From an uncultured Christensenellaceae bacterium (GTDB lineage Bacteria; Bacillota; Clostridia; Christensenellales; Pumilibacteraceae), in contig CAJULQ010000004.1 of NCBI GenBank assembly GCA_910587595.1, positions 1 through 64,000 on the forward strand: 64,000 nucleotides of DNA, in the 5' to 3' direction. Positions 52,559-61,486 of the stretch are shown here, piece by piece (positions within the stretch are counted from its first letter, which is position 1; every line of letters starts with the position of its first letter). The notes beneath the pieces were generated by a model. The model was not told the origin of the DNA, searched no databases, and was given only the letters and a program-made list of their open reading frames with translations. The position numbers were made by a program, and so were the translations under genes.

Positions 52559-53365
52559 TTATTTTTTGCCGCCGAACATTTTTTGCGTCATTTTGAGCAT
52601 GAAATTTTGCGAAAACAGTTTGGAACAAGCGTACAGCCATTTATATTTGGCGCCTATGATATAGAGCGCCTTTTTCTTTTTCACGGCAATGGCCGCTATT
52701 TTTTTGCCGCACGCACGCACGTTCATGCGCTTATGTTCGCGCGTATCCACTTTTTGTTGGGCAGACACCACCGCATTGCCGTATCTCTCGTTGGTTTGGG
52801 TATATTTTAACCGATGGGCGGTAAACTCGCTTTTGATGTCGCCCGGACAGATACACACCACGTCTATACCGCACGGCTTTAACTCCATACGCAGCGAAAA
52901 GGCCAACATATTGACGGCCGCTTTGGCCGAACAGTATACACCGCGAAAGGGGAGTGCAAATAAAGCGCACGCCGAACTGATCATCACCACTTTGCCGCCC
53001 GCCGAAAACGCGGGCAACAGCGCGCGAGTAAATAGAAGCGGCGCGAAATAGTCCACTTCCGCCACATAGCGGATCTTGTCTTCGGGCAACAGTTCGGTGG
53101 CGCCCGATATGCCCAGTCCCGCATTGTTTATAAGCAGATCCACGCGTCCGTATTTTTCTCGGATATCTTCGGCCGTTTTATGCAACGCGTTCGTATCGGA
53201 CAGATCGCACGCAAAAAAATCGCACGGCGACCCTTGCGGCTCGCTCCTCGAAACGCACGCCACCGTGTAGCCGTAGGCATGCAATCGCTTTATAAGCTCT
53301 TTTCCGATACCGCTGCTGCCGCCCGTAACAACGGCTATTTTGTTTTTTCCTATCTGTTTTCTCAT
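52559..53365 (-). CDS. Short-chain dehydrogenase/reductase
   Basis: A 268-residue SDR on the minus strand, convergent with the acyl-CoA synthetase (stops 5 bp apart). The nucleotide motif is VTGGSSGIGKEL (residues 13-24), NNAG near 87, Ser in MISSACA near 137 and YCSAKAA near 151. It resembles DltE/oxidoreductases of lipid metabolism. ATG 53365 lies immediately at the predicted transcription start of a consensus promoter, so the mRNA may be leaderless. No ribosome binding site is seen. Confidence 0.88.
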   Translation of the reverse strand: MRKQIGKNKIAVVTGGSSGIGKELIKRLHAYGYTVACVSRSEPQGSPCDFFACDLSDTNALHKTAEDIREKYGRVDLLINNAGLGISGATELLPEDKIRYVAEVDYFAPLLFTRALLPAFSAGGKVVMISSACALFALPFRGVYCSAKAAVNMLAFSLRMELKPCGIDVVCICPGDIKSEFTAHRLKYTQTNERYGNAVVSAQQKVDTREHKRMNVRACGKKIAAIAVKKKKALYIIGAKYKWLYACSKLFSQNFMLKMTQKMFGGKK

Positions 53366-53372
53366 ACGCAAC

Positions 53373-53401
53373 AGTATAGCACGCCTTTTCGTTAAAATCA
53401 A
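53373..53401 (-). promoter_or_regulatory. Promoter of the SDR gene
   Basis: Minus strand TTGATT (53396-53401), 17-bp spacer, TATACT (53373-53378). The -10 ends 7 bp before the ATG. Confidence 0.7.
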
Positions 53402-53408
53402 CATTTCC

Positions 53409-53437
53409 TTGACAAACCGAGCCAAAAGGAGTACAAT
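53409..53437 (+). promoter_or_regulatory. Promoter of the plus-strand operon at 53444
   Basis: TTGACA (53409-53414), 17-bp spacer, TACAAT (53432-53437), 6 bp before the ATG. An AAAAGGAG lies within the spacer, so it would be outside the transcript from this promoter. Confidence 0.7.
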
Positions 53438-53443
53438 GCTACC

Positions 53444-55030
53444 ATGGTATTGTCGCCGCAAAAGTTGTGGGAAAGCTACGACCGATCTTTGATGCCGCTC
53501 GACGTGAGCGAAATATACCGCGGAAAAACGGCGTTCGGCGAAGAACGGCGCGTGTATTTCAACGGTGAACCGTCGGCGCTTGGGTGCACGCGTATTTACG
53601 CGCGTCTTTTAACGCCCGCAAAGCCCACCGATAAGTTGGTGATCGTGTTTCCCGAACCCACGCAAGACGTGCACGGCGTAAACTTCGATTTTTTATTGGA
53701 AAAAAATTGGGCGGTCCTCGTGACCGACTATGCGGGCAATGCGTTCGACCGCGCCCGCTTTACCATTTATCCTTCGGCGCTGTCGTTTGCCGATTACAAC
53801 GAGCAAACCATATACGCGCCCGCCGACGCGCCGCAAAAAACGTGTTGGTATATCTGGACCACCGTGTGTTTGCGTTCCGTCACGTTTGCGCAAAACCAAG
53901 GCTTTTCCCGCGTGGCATTGTTCGGCATGGGCGCGGGCGGATCGGGCGTTCTCAAAACGGCCGCACTATCCGATTTTCCCGTGTGCGCGCTTTCTTTGTT
54001 TTCGCCCGGCTTTTTTTCCGCCACCGACGATCCCGAACTATTGGGGTTAAGCGTTAGTATCAACGTGAGCGGCTACATTCCCATGCTCAAGATCCCGTTT
54101 TTGCAACTTTGCTGTTCCAACGACGCCGACTCGTCGTTAGACGCGATCAGCGATTATATGGAACAGTCGGACAAAAACGGTATTTTGCATATCGCGCCGC
54201 GCGTGGATCGCAGTATTACCCAAGAAATTTTTGCCGACGTGGACATTTTCCTTTCTTCCTATTTGACGAATGAAAGGCCGCCCGCGCCCGAAGAATTGGC
54301 GCCCGAAACAACGTTTACGCTGTCGGGCTCGCAAAAACAGCTGTATTTATCTCTGCAATACGAAAAAAGCGTGCAAGACGTTCGCTTTTACGTATCGCAC
54401 GGCATTGCCAACGCGGCGTATCGCAATTGGCGCGAGGTGCCCGCCGAAAAAGCGGGCGAAAACGAATATATCGGGTGCACCGAAGTATTTTTTGCCGACC
54501 GCCCCGTGTATGCGTTTTGTTACATTACCACCGATACGGGTTTTTCGTACTGCACGCCCGTAGAACAACGTTTGCCGTCCGCTTTGCACATCACGCCCGC
54601 CACCATCGTAAAGCGTCGCCTTATTTACGAAAGCGATATGGGGTTAGACGACTTTTTCACCACCGACGAACGTCACCCGCCCGAAATGAAAGCCGGCCCG
54701 TTCGATATAGAGGGGATATGCGGCCGTCGCGGCTTGTGCACCTATAAATTGGGGGACGTGGCTTTCAGCGGTGCGCCCGACAGCGCGCTGTCCGTTCTCA
54801 TCTTTTCGTCCGTGCCCCAACAAATAACCTTTTCGGTGACCGACCAAGACCAATTCAACACCTACACTTGCACCAAAACGGTATCGCCCGACGCCGACTG
54901 GACAAAACTTATTTTGTCCGCCTCCGATCTAAAATCGGCGGACGGCGCGTTCGCGGGGTGGCACCGCGCCATCTTTTTGCGCATAGACGCCCAAGAAGAA
55001 TTTATTATAAGTTCTCTTCTATGGGTGTGA
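53444..55030 (+). CDS. Alpha/beta-hydrolase-like protein lacking the nucleophile Ser
   Basis: A 528-residue protein without a signal peptide. Residues 55-270 look like an alpha/beta hydrolase (LVIVFPEP, VLVTDYAGNA, RVALFGMGAGGSGV, LKIPFLQLCCSNDADSS). At the nucleophile elbow, where GxSxG is expected, it reads G161-M-G163-A-G165, so the catalytic Ser is Gly. Residues 300-528 form a beta-rich C-terminal region with two possible sandwich domains. A binding or scaffold role, or an altered mechanism, is possible. I cannot name a family. It heads a plus-strand gene run that continues with lepB. Confidence 0.65.
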   Translation: MVLSPQKLWESYDRSLMPLDVSEIYRGKTAFGEERRVYFNGEPSALGCTRIYARLLTPAKPTDKLVIVFPEPTQDVHGVNFDFLLEKNWAVLVTDYAGNAFDRARFTIYPSALSFADYNEQTIYAPADAPQKTCWYIWTTVCLRSVTFAQNQGFSRVALFGMGAGGSGVLKTAALSDFPVCALSLFSPGFFSATDDPELLGLSVSINVSGYIPMLKIPFLQLCCSNDADSSLDAISDYMEQSDKNGILHIAPRVDRSITQEIFADVDIFLSSYLTNERPPAPEELAPETTFTLSGSQKQLYLSLQYEKSVQDVRFYVSHGIANAAYRNWREVPAEKAGENEYIGCTEVFFADRPVYAFCYITTDTGFSYCTPVEQRLPSALHITPATIVKRRLIYESDMGLDDFFTTDERHPPEMKAGPFDIEGICGRRGLCTYKLGDVAFSGAPDSALSVLIFSSVPQQITFSVTDQDQFNTYTCTKTVSPDADWTKLILSASDLKSADGAFAGWHRAIFLRIDAQEEFIISSLLWV

Positions 55031-55048
55031 TAAAAAAGGATCTACGCT

Positions 55049-55762
55049 ATGGCCAAAAAACAAAAAAAGCAAAAATGGGAGATCGTTATAAAAGACAGAT
55101 TTCTCACCAACGAAAAACCGGATAACCCGTACGCGACCGCTTTTTTGTATTTTGTGGTGTTCTTATTGAGCTTTTTATTGGTGTTCGTTTGCTTTTTTCA
55201 ACTGTGCGAAGTGCAAAAAACAAGCATGATGAACACGTTAAAAGACGGCGACAGCGTTTTATTGTTGCGCGTCAATTCCTCGTATAAACGCGGCGATATC
55301 GTGGTGATCACCAAAAAAGACGAAAACGGCGGCGCCACAAACATCATAAAACGCATTGTGGCAGTGGGCGGCGACACTATTCGGTTCGATATTGCCGACG
55401 ACGGCGCAACCGTTTTGTTTTATTTGAAAAAGGGCGAAGAGCAGCCCTTTCGATTGCAAGAAGAATCGTATATTCGCGAGCCGATGGATCGCACGCGCGA
55501 CGGATTCAAACACACGTACGAAGATTTCGAATTCGGCAAAGAGATCAAAATAGAAAAAGGTTTCTTTTTCGCGCTGGGCGACAATCGCAACGACAGCTTG
55601 GATTCTTTGCAAGACGGGCCGTATAACGTGGCCAACATTTACGCCAAATCGGTGCTTACCATAGAAAAAAACACATTTTTGGAATGGGTGCTCAAACTTT
55701 TATACCACGACAACAACACCGTAGACGGCGCAAACGTTTTGTGTCCCGCTCTCTTACGGTGA
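55049..55762 (+). CDS. lepB: Signal peptidase I
   Basis: A 237-residue membrane protease with one N-terminal helix (residues 32-52). The catalytic Ser is S59 in VQKTSMMNTL and the general base is K101 in NIIKRIVAVGGD. Box E is GDNRNDSLDS near 176, where most homologs read GDNRxNSxDSR. It cleaves secretory signal peptides on the outer face of the membrane. Its start is 18 bp after the preceding gene. Confidence 0.92.
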   Translation: MAKKQKKQKWEIVIKDRFLTNEKPDNPYATAFLYFVVFLLSFLLVFVCFFQLCEVQKTSMMNTLKDGDSVLLLRVNSSYKRGDIVVITKKDENGGATNIIKRIVAVGGDTIRFDIADDGATVLFYLKKGEEQPFRLQEESYIREPMDRTRDGFKHTYEDFEFGKEIKIEKGFFFALGDNRNDSLDSLQDGPYNVANIYAKSVLTIEKNTFLEWVLKLLYHDNNTVDGANVLCPALLR

Positions 55763-55798
55763 GCGCCCGCCCCAAAGGCTAAGGAACAACAATACAAC

Positions 55799-56491
55799 AT
55801 GCAATTATTGAACGAGCATTTGCTATCCATGGGAATATGTTCCCGACAAGCGGCGGACGCGGAAGAAAAATTCCGCATCTACCGCGATTTTTTATGGGAA
55901 AAGAACAAACAGTTCAATCTTACGGCCATTACCGATCCCGTAGAAACGCAGATAAAACACTTTATCGATTCTTTGGCAGGTCTACCGTTTATACAAGGCG
56001 ATACGGCGGATATCGGCACGGGCGCGGGCTTTCCGGGTTTGCCGCTTGCCATCTTGTTGCCGCAATACCGTTTCACTTTGATAGACAGCTTGCAAAAACG
56101 CATTTGTTTTTTAGACGAACTCATCGCGCTGTTACATCTCGATAACGTGCAAACGGTGCATGCCCGCGCCGAGGACTTACCCAAACAAACCAAATACCAA
56201 AACGTTGTTTCGCGCGCGGTGGCGTATCTGCCCACATTGTGCGAATACTGTTTGCCGTTTGTGAAAATAGGTGGCGCGTTCATCGCCTATAAGTCGGCCG
56301 ATTGCGACCGAGAAATAGAGCAATCGCAAAAAGCGATCTCACTATTGGGCGGACGCATAGAAAAAGTGCACACGGTAATATTACCGAAAGAAGACATACT
56401 GCGTAAGCTTATATGTATTCGTAAGATAAAAGAAACGCCCGCTTTATATCCCCGCAGCGGCAACAAACCCAAAAAGCAACCGCTTTCGTAA
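55799..56491 (+). CDS. rsmG: 16S rRNA (guanine-N7)-methyltransferase RsmG
   Basis: A 230-residue Class I methyltransferase of normal length. KNKQFNLTAITDP near residue 35 and the SAM motif ADIGTGAGFPGLPLAI near 69-84 are RsmG signatures. It methylates G527 of 16S rRNA. In Firmicutes the gene normally lies near oriC together with mnmE, mnmG and parAB. Here it directly precedes a DnaA-box region and mnmE. A GGCTAAGGAAC site lies 10 nt or more before the ATG. Confidence 0.95.
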   Translation: MQLLNEHLLSMGICSRQAADAEEKFRIYRDFLWEKNKQFNLTAITDPVETQIKHFIDSLAGLPFIQGDTADIGTGAGFPGLPLAILLPQYRFTLIDSLQKRICFLDELIALLHLDNVQTVHARAEDLPKQTKYQNVVSRAVAYLPTLCEYCLPFVKIGGAFIAYKSADCDREIEQSQKAISLLGGRIEKVHTVILPKEDILRKLICIRKIKETPALYPRSGNKPKKQPLS

Positions 56492-56514
56492 GTAAGTATA
56501 CTTATATATTTGTT

Positions 56515-56785
56515 GGTAGTAGTAGTAATGATAGGATATGGGGAAATGTGGACAACCTTATATTTTGTGCAATTTTTGCGTTTTTATACTCTAACACCAC
56601 TATATGTTGAAAAAATAAATACGTACCGTTGTGTATAAAAAACAAAACAAATAAAAACTTATCCCAAAAGTATCCACAATAAAATATATACATACAAAAG
56701 TAAGGAAACCCTAACTTAAAAAATAACACCAAAAAGCGAGTTATCCACATACTTATCCACAATGTGGACAACTTGCGGTGGATAG
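56515..56785. other. oriC: Candidate chromosomal origin (oriC) with DnaA boxes and DnaA-trio
   Basis: The 323-bp rsmG-mnmE gap carries DnaA-box-like sites at 56547 (TGTGGACAA), 56659 (TTATCCCAA), 56670 (GTATCCACA), 56741 and 56753 (both exact TTATCCACA), 56763 (TGTGGACAA) and 56777 (GGTGGATAG). A trinucleotide array TAGTAGTAGTAATGATAG lies at 56517-56534, separated from the first box by 12 bp including GGGG. It is followed on its left by AT-rich DNA (56491-56514). This order (box, GC step, trio, AT-rich) matches the known bacterial basal unwinding element. Confidence 0.7.
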
Positions 56786-56814
56786 CTTGTGCAAACAGTG
56801 GAAAGAGGAGATAA

Positions 56815-58152
56815 ATGGCAGTACAAACGGAAAAAAACGATATCATAGCGGCCATAGCCACCCCCAAAGGCAAGGGCGCCGTGTCGTGCATTCGTTTGTC
56901 GGGCGAGGGCAGCGTGGCTTTAATGCAACGCGTAACGAACGGATTGCCCGACACGTTGCAACACGGCAAAATGTATGTAGCGCATTTTCACGCGCGCGTG
57001 CGCGACAAGATCATGGCCGTTGCGTTTTTGCACGGCAAAAGCTACACGGGCGAAGAAAGCGCCGAACTGTATTTTCACGGCGGGCGGTATTTGACCGAGC
57101 AAGCGCTGTTGGGGCTGATAGACAACGGCGCGCGGTTGGCGATAGCGGGCGAGTTTACGCGCAGAGCGTTTTTGCACGGTAAGATCGATCTGACGCAAGC
57201 CGAGGGCATAGCCGATCTGATCGATGCGGAAAGCGAGGACGCGTTGGCGGGCGCTTACGAGCAAAGCGAGGGAAGAACGCGCCAAGCCATAGAAGAAATA
57301 TACGCCCAAGCGATAACGCTGGCGGCGCGCGCCGAAGTGAGCATCGATTATCCCGAAGAGGACGTGGAAGAACAAACGCGCGAACAACTTGCTATAGGGT
57401 TGCAACAACTGCAAGCGCGCGTGCAAAGCGAAATAAACGGCTACGACGGCGGGCGCATACGGCGCGAAGGGGCGCGCGTGGTGCTCACGGGCAAGACGAA
57501 CGCCGGCAAAAGCACGCTGTTTAACACCATGCTGCGCGAACAACGCGCCATCGTGTCGGACGAGGACGGCACCACGCGCGACACCATAGAAGAAAAGTGC
57601 CGCTATAAAGACGCGGCGTTCGTTTTGGTGGATACGGCGGGCATTCGCGCCACGCAAAGCAAGGCCGAGCAAATGGGCATACAGCGCAGTAAAGACGCGT
57701 GCAAAAGCGCGGACGTGGTGTTGCACGTGTTACGAAAAGGCGAAAAGATTGCCGAAAGCCTTGACGAAAACGCGGTCGTCGTGGTAAACTCTTTTCAAAA
57801 TCTTTATAAGGGCGCGGCGCGAGCGGCGCAAAATGACGGCGAAAAGTGTGTTACGGTGGAACTGAACGCCGCCACGGGCGAGGGCGTGCCGTTATTGCAA
57901 GAAGAAATTTACCGCCGTATCAAAAACAAAACGGCCACGGGCGGCGCGGTAAACAATCCCCGCCAATACGCGGCGCTCAAAGAGGCGGGCGAGTGCTTAA
58001 AGCGGGCGCAGGCCGCCGTGCAAACGCTCACGGCCGACTGCATTTGCGCCGACTTGCGGGCGGCGCTCGATGCGCTGGGGCGGATCACGGGGCGCAACGT
58101 GTCCGACAGCCTTGTAGACGAGATATTCTCCAAATTTTGCGTAGGGAAATGA
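56815..58152 (+). CDS. mnmE: tRNA modification GTPase MnmE (TrmE)
   Basis: A 445-residue protein of the usual layout. The N-terminal formyl-THF-binding domain spans 1-118 (DIIAAIATPKGKGAVSCIRLSG) and a helical domain carries an inserted GTPase near 215-370. The GTPase has G1 GKTNAGKST, G2 TTRD and G3 DTAGIR. The C-terminal CxGK is present as C442-V-G-K445. With MnmG it makes the carboxymethylaminomethyl modification of tRNA wobble U34. mnmG is not in the window. GAGGAG lies 4 nt before the ATG. Confidence 0.96.
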   Translation: MAVQTEKNDIIAAIATPKGKGAVSCIRLSGEGSVALMQRVTNGLPDTLQHGKMYVAHFHARVRDKIMAVAFLHGKSYTGEESAELYFHGGRYLTEQALLGLIDNGARLAIAGEFTRRAFLHGKIDLTQAEGIADLIDAESEDALAGAYEQSEGRTRQAIEEIYAQAITLAARAEVSIDYPEEDVEEQTREQLAIGLQQLQARVQSEINGYDGGRIRREGARVVLTGKTNAGKSTLFNTMLREQRAIVSDEDGTTRDTIEEKCRYKDAAFVLVDTAGIRATQSKAEQMGIQRSKDACKSADVVLHVLRKGEKIAESLDENAVVVVNSFQNLYKGAARAAQNDGEKCVTVELNAATGEGVPLLQEEIYRRIKNKTATGGAVNNPRQYAALKEAGECLKRAQAAVQTLTADCICADLRAALDALGRITGRNVSDSLVDEIFSKFCVGK

Positions 58153-58159
58153 GCCGATC

Positions 58160-58609
58160 ATGCGGGTAATAGACACCAACAAAAAAGCGTATTTCGACTA
58201 CGAGATCACCGAAACGACCGAGGCGGGCATCGTCTTGGAAGGGTGCGAGGTCAAGTCGATCAAAATGGGCAACGCGCGTCTGCGCGACAGCTTTTGTCAG
58301 TTGCAAGACGGCGAGCTGTGGCTCAAAAATTTTTATATCGCCCCGTACGAAAAGAGCAATGCGTTCGCGCCCGATGCGCGCCGCAACCGCAAGTTGCTGT
58401 TGCACCGCGCCGAGATCGATAAATTGGAAGGCAAGGTGCGGCAAAAGGGGCTTACGCTCATTGCCACCAAACTGTATTTCGTGCGCAACAAAGTAAAAGT
58501 GGAGATCGCTCTGGGACGGGGCAAAAAGCTGTACGACAAGCGCGAAACGGCGCGCAACAAGGCCATCTTGCGCGACACCGAACGTGCCGTGAAAGAGAGC
58601 GGCAAATAA
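58160..58609 (+). CDS. smpB: SsrA-binding protein SmpB
   Basis: A 149-residue protein of standard length. KKAYFDYEITETTEAGIVLEG and EVKSIKMGNARLRDSF at the N-terminus, and the basic tail KKLYDKRETARNKAILRDTER, are SmpB landmarks. It delivers tmRNA to stalled ribosomes for trans-translation. The tmRNA gene (ssrA) is not adjacent here. It starts 7 bp after the mnmE stop. Confidence 0.96.
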   Translation: MRVIDTNKKAYFDYEITETTEAGIVLEGCEVKSIKMGNARLRDSFCQLQDGELWLKNFYIAPYEKSNAFAPDARRNRKLLLHRAEIDKLEGKVRQKGLTLIATKLYFVRNKVKVEIALGRGKKLYDKRETARNKAILRDTERAVKESGK

Positions 58610-58625
58610 GAACGGAGGAACACGG

Positions 58626-59993
58626 TTGGATTTTAACGAATTTATCAAGTATGTGATGCCCAAGATATCGGCGCTCAGCGAGTTGGCGGAAGAAAGCACC
58701 ATCATAGACAATACGTTTTACTATAAGTACGATGTAAAGCGCGGACTGCGCGACAAGCAAGGCAAGGGAGTGCTCGCGGGACTTACCGACATCTCCGAAG
58801 TGGTGGGCAAAAAGACAAACGCCCAAGGCGAGAGCGTGCCGTGCAAAGGCGTTTTGCGCTACCGCGGCATCGATATAAAAGATATCGTGCGCGGGTTTGT
58901 GAGCGAAAACCGCTACGGGTTCGAAGAAACGGCGTATTTGTTGCTGTTCGGCTCGTTGCCCGACAAAAAGGAGCTTGGCGAATTTCAAGATCTGTTGGGC
59001 GGGTTGCGCAGTTTGCCTATCTCGTTTGTGCGCGACGTTATCATGAAAGCGCCCGCATCCGATATGATGAACGGCTTGAGCCGCAGTGTTTTAACGCTGT
59101 ATTCCTACGACGACGCGGCCGATGACATCTCTATTGCCAACGTGCTCAGACAGTGCTTGCAACTCATTGCGCAATTCCCGCTCATTGCGGTATATTCCTA
59201 CCAAGTGTATAAATACTACCACGAAGAAGGCAGTTTGATCATACATACGCCCAAAAGCGACTTGTCCACGGCCGAAAATATGTTGCACCTTATGCGTGCC
59301 GACGGCAACTACACCGAGCTGGAAGCCAAGATCTTGGACATGATGCTTGTGCTACACGCCGAACACGGCGGCGGCAACAATTCCACGTTTACCACGCACG
59401 TTGTTTCGTCGTCGGGTTCGGATACCTATTCCACCGTGGCGGCGGCGCTCGGTTCGCTCAAAGGGCCGCGGCACGGCGGCGCGAACATCAAAGTGGTGAA
59501 GATGTTCGAGGACATGAAAGAAAACTTAAAAGATCGGTCGGACGGCGCGGTGCGCGACTATCTCAATAAACTGCTCAACAAAGAGGCGTTCGACCGTTCG
59601 GGGCTTATTTACGGGATAGGGCACGCCGTGTATTCGCAAAGCGACCCGCGCGCCGAGATCTTAAAAAGCTATGTGGAAAAGCTGGCCGACGCCAAAGGCA
59701 AAAGCGAAGATTGCGCGCTGTACGAACAAATAGAGCGCCTTGCGCCCGAAGTCATCAACGAAAACCGCACCATGTATAAAGGCGTGTCGGCCAACGTAGA
59801 CTTTTATTCGGGGTTCGTCAATGCCATGCTGGGCATTCCCACCGAACTGTTCACGCCCATTTTCGCGGTGAGTCGCATTGTGGGCTGGAGCGCGCACCGC
59901 ATAGAGGAACTGAGCAACAAGGGCAAGATCATTCGCCCCAACTATAAGTGTATTTCCGAAAAGAAAAAATACACGCCGTTGGCGCAACGGTAA
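58626..59993 (+). CDS. gltA: Citrate synthase
   Basis: A 455-residue citrate synthase of the long Clostridia/Bacteroidota-type. The start is TTG with GGAGG 8 nt upstream. The conserved His-containing stretches are LHAEHGGGNNSTFTTHVVSSSGSDTYS, GPRHGGANIKVV and IYGIGHAVYSQSDPRAE. The catalytic His of the second and third motifs is present, and the Asp loop is expected after them. It condenses acetyl-CoA with oxaloacetate, in an anaerobe probably for glutamate synthesis. It is embedded in a translation-related gene string. Confidence 0.93.
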   Translation: MDFNEFIKYVMPKISALSELAEESTIIDNTFYYKYDVKRGLRDKQGKGVLAGLTDISEVVGKKTNAQGESVPCKGVLRYRGIDIKDIVRGFVSENRYGFEETAYLLLFGSLPDKKELGEFQDLLGGLRSLPISFVRDVIMKAPASDMMNGLSRSVLTLYSYDDAADDISIANVLRQCLQLIAQFPLIAVYSYQVYKYYHEEGSLIIHTPKSDLSTAENMLHLMRADGNYTELEAKILDMMLVLHAEHGGGNNSTFTTHVVSSSGSDTYSTVAAALGSLKGPRHGGANIKVVKMFEDMKENLKDRSDGAVRDYLNKLLNKEAFDRSGLIYGIGHAVYSQSDPRAEILKSYVEKLADAKGKSEDCALYEQIERLAPEVINENRTMYKGVSANVDFYSGFVNAMLGIPTELFTPIFAVSRIVGWSAHRIEELSNKGKIIRPNYKCISEKKKYTPLAQR

Positions 59994-60020
59994 CGGCAAA
60001 AAACAAAGAGATAAAAAAAT

Positions 60021-61364
60021 ATGCAAACGGGCGCACCCATCAGAAAGAACGACGTATTGGAGATCGAGATAGACGGGATAGGTTACGAGGGCGAGGGGAT
60101 CGCGCACCTCGGCGGCTATACCGTTTTTATCCGCTACGCGTTGCCGGGCGAAAAGGTGCGCGCCGTTGTCATTTTGGTAAAACCCACGTTTGCGGTGGCA
60201 AAGCTGCAGCAAGTGTTGCGGGTTTCGCCCGACCGCGCCACGCCCTTTTGCCCCGTGTACTATCGTTGCGGCGGGTGCGGTTTGCAACACATGACGTATG
60301 ACGCGCAGTTGCGCTTTAAGCAAAACGCGGTGCGCGAGGCCTTTCGCAAAACGGCGCGCATGGATATAGAGCCTTGCCAAACCGTGCCCTCGCCGCGGCA
60401 AACGTTTTATCGCAACAAGATGAGTTTGCCCGTGCGCGGCGACGATGCGCAAACGGGATTTTTCGCTACGGGCAGTCATCGATTGGTGCCTATAGAAGAG
60501 TGCTCCATTCAGTTCGAGGGCAACGGCGAACTGATCCGCGCTTTTCGCGAATTTATGCACAAAAACGACTTGCGCGGCTACAACGAAACGGAACGCACGG
60601 GCGACGTGCGCCATCTGTCCGTGCGGCAGTTGGGTGATTTTCGCACCGTTACGGTGGTAACGAACGGCAACCGCGCCAAGCGATTGACGCCTTTTAACGC
60701 CGTGCTCGAAGAGCTGTACGGCAACAAATACGCCTATTATCTCAACGAGAACACGAGCGCGGGCAACCGCATCTTGGGCGAAAAGAGCGTGTTGGCGGGC
60801 GGCGAACTTGCGCCCGTCACGGTAGACGGCTTGCAAGTTTCGGTGCATCCGCACGCCTTTTTTCAAGTGAACGACGGCGTGCGTCAAAAACTGTATGCGG
60901 CGGCGGCCGAGCATGCAAACAGTCATGCGGCGGTAGACGCGTACAGCGGCGCGGGCATTTTGAGCGCGTTGTTGGCGCGCAAAGCCTCGGCCGTGCTGGG
61001 CGTGGAAATAGAGGCCGCCGCCGTGCGTTCGGCGCAAGACATGGCTGCGCGCAACGGCATACAAAACGTGACGTTTGTGTGCGACGATTGCGCAGAGGCC
61101 TTGCCGCGCTTGCCCCAAGCGTTCCGCGGCCAAAACACCGTGGTCGTGCTCGATCCGCCCCGCGCCGGTTGCGATCGCCGCGTGCTTGCCGCGCTGTCGG
61201 CCGCTTGCCCCGCGAAGATCGTTTATATTTCTTGCAACCCCGCCACTTTGGCGCGCGACGTATCCCTTTTAACGCAAAGCGGCTTTGCGCTTTCTTCCGT
61301 TACGCCTTTCGACATGTTCCCCCAAACCGCGGGCGTCGAGACGCTTTGCGTGCTTACAAGGTAG
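60021..61364 (+). CDS. 23S rRNA (uracil-5)-methyltransferase, RlmD/TrmA type
   Basis: A 447-residue protein with an N-terminal TRAM domain (residues 8-65), a 4Fe-4S motif (CPVYYRCGGCGLQH near 77-90, with a further Cys in EECSIQ), and a C-terminal Class I methyltransferase with DAYSGAGILSALLA, VLDPPRAGCD and ISCNPATLARD. The Cys in SCNPATLARD is the catalytic nucleophile. It methylates uridine at C5 in rRNA or tRNA. Firmicutes homologs (RlmCD) act on 23S U747/U1939, so the exact target is not certain. Confidence 0.92.
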   Translation: MQTGAPIRKNDVLEIEIDGIGYEGEGIAHLGGYTVFIRYALPGEKVRAVVILVKPTFAVAKLQQVLRVSPDRATPFCPVYYRCGGCGLQHMTYDAQLRFKQNAVREAFRKTARMDIEPCQTVPSPRQTFYRNKMSLPVRGDDAQTGFFATGSHRLVPIEECSIQFEGNGELIRAFREFMHKNDLRGYNETERTGDVRHLSVRQLGDFRTVTVVTNGNRAKRLTPFNAVLEELYGNKYAYYLNENTSAGNRILGEKSVLAGGELAPVTVDGLQVSVHPHAFFQVNDGVRQKLYAAAAEHANSHAAVDAYSGAGILSALLARKASAVLGVEIEAAAVRSAQDMAARNGIQNVTFVCDDCAEALPRLPQAFRGQNTVVVLDPPRAGCDRRVLAALSAACPAKIVYISCNPATLARDVSLLTQSGFALSSVTPFDMFPQTAGVETLCVLTR

Positions 61365-61415
61365 CGCGGGAATAAGCGGCATTTGTTTTTTTATGGGGAA
61401 AAAGCAAAAAAACAG

Positions 61416-61444
61416 TTGACAAATACAGCAAAACGCAATATACT
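61416..61444 (+). promoter_or_regulatory. Promoter of the arsR-type regulator
   Basis: TTGACA (61416-61421), 17-bp spacer, TATACT (61439-61444). The operator-like repeat begins 5 bp after the -10. Confidence 0.82.
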
Positions 61445-61448
61445 ATTG

Positions 61449-61472
61449 TTGAACAGTTGAGAAAACGTTCAA
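61449..61472. promoter_or_regulatory. SmtB/ArsR-type operator
   Basis: TTGAAC (61449-61454) and GTTCAA (61467-61472) form an inverted repeat over the transcription start. TGAACAGTT matches the half-site of known SmtB/CzrA operators. Confidence 0.6.
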
Positions 61473-61486
61473 ATATTGGAGGCCGC

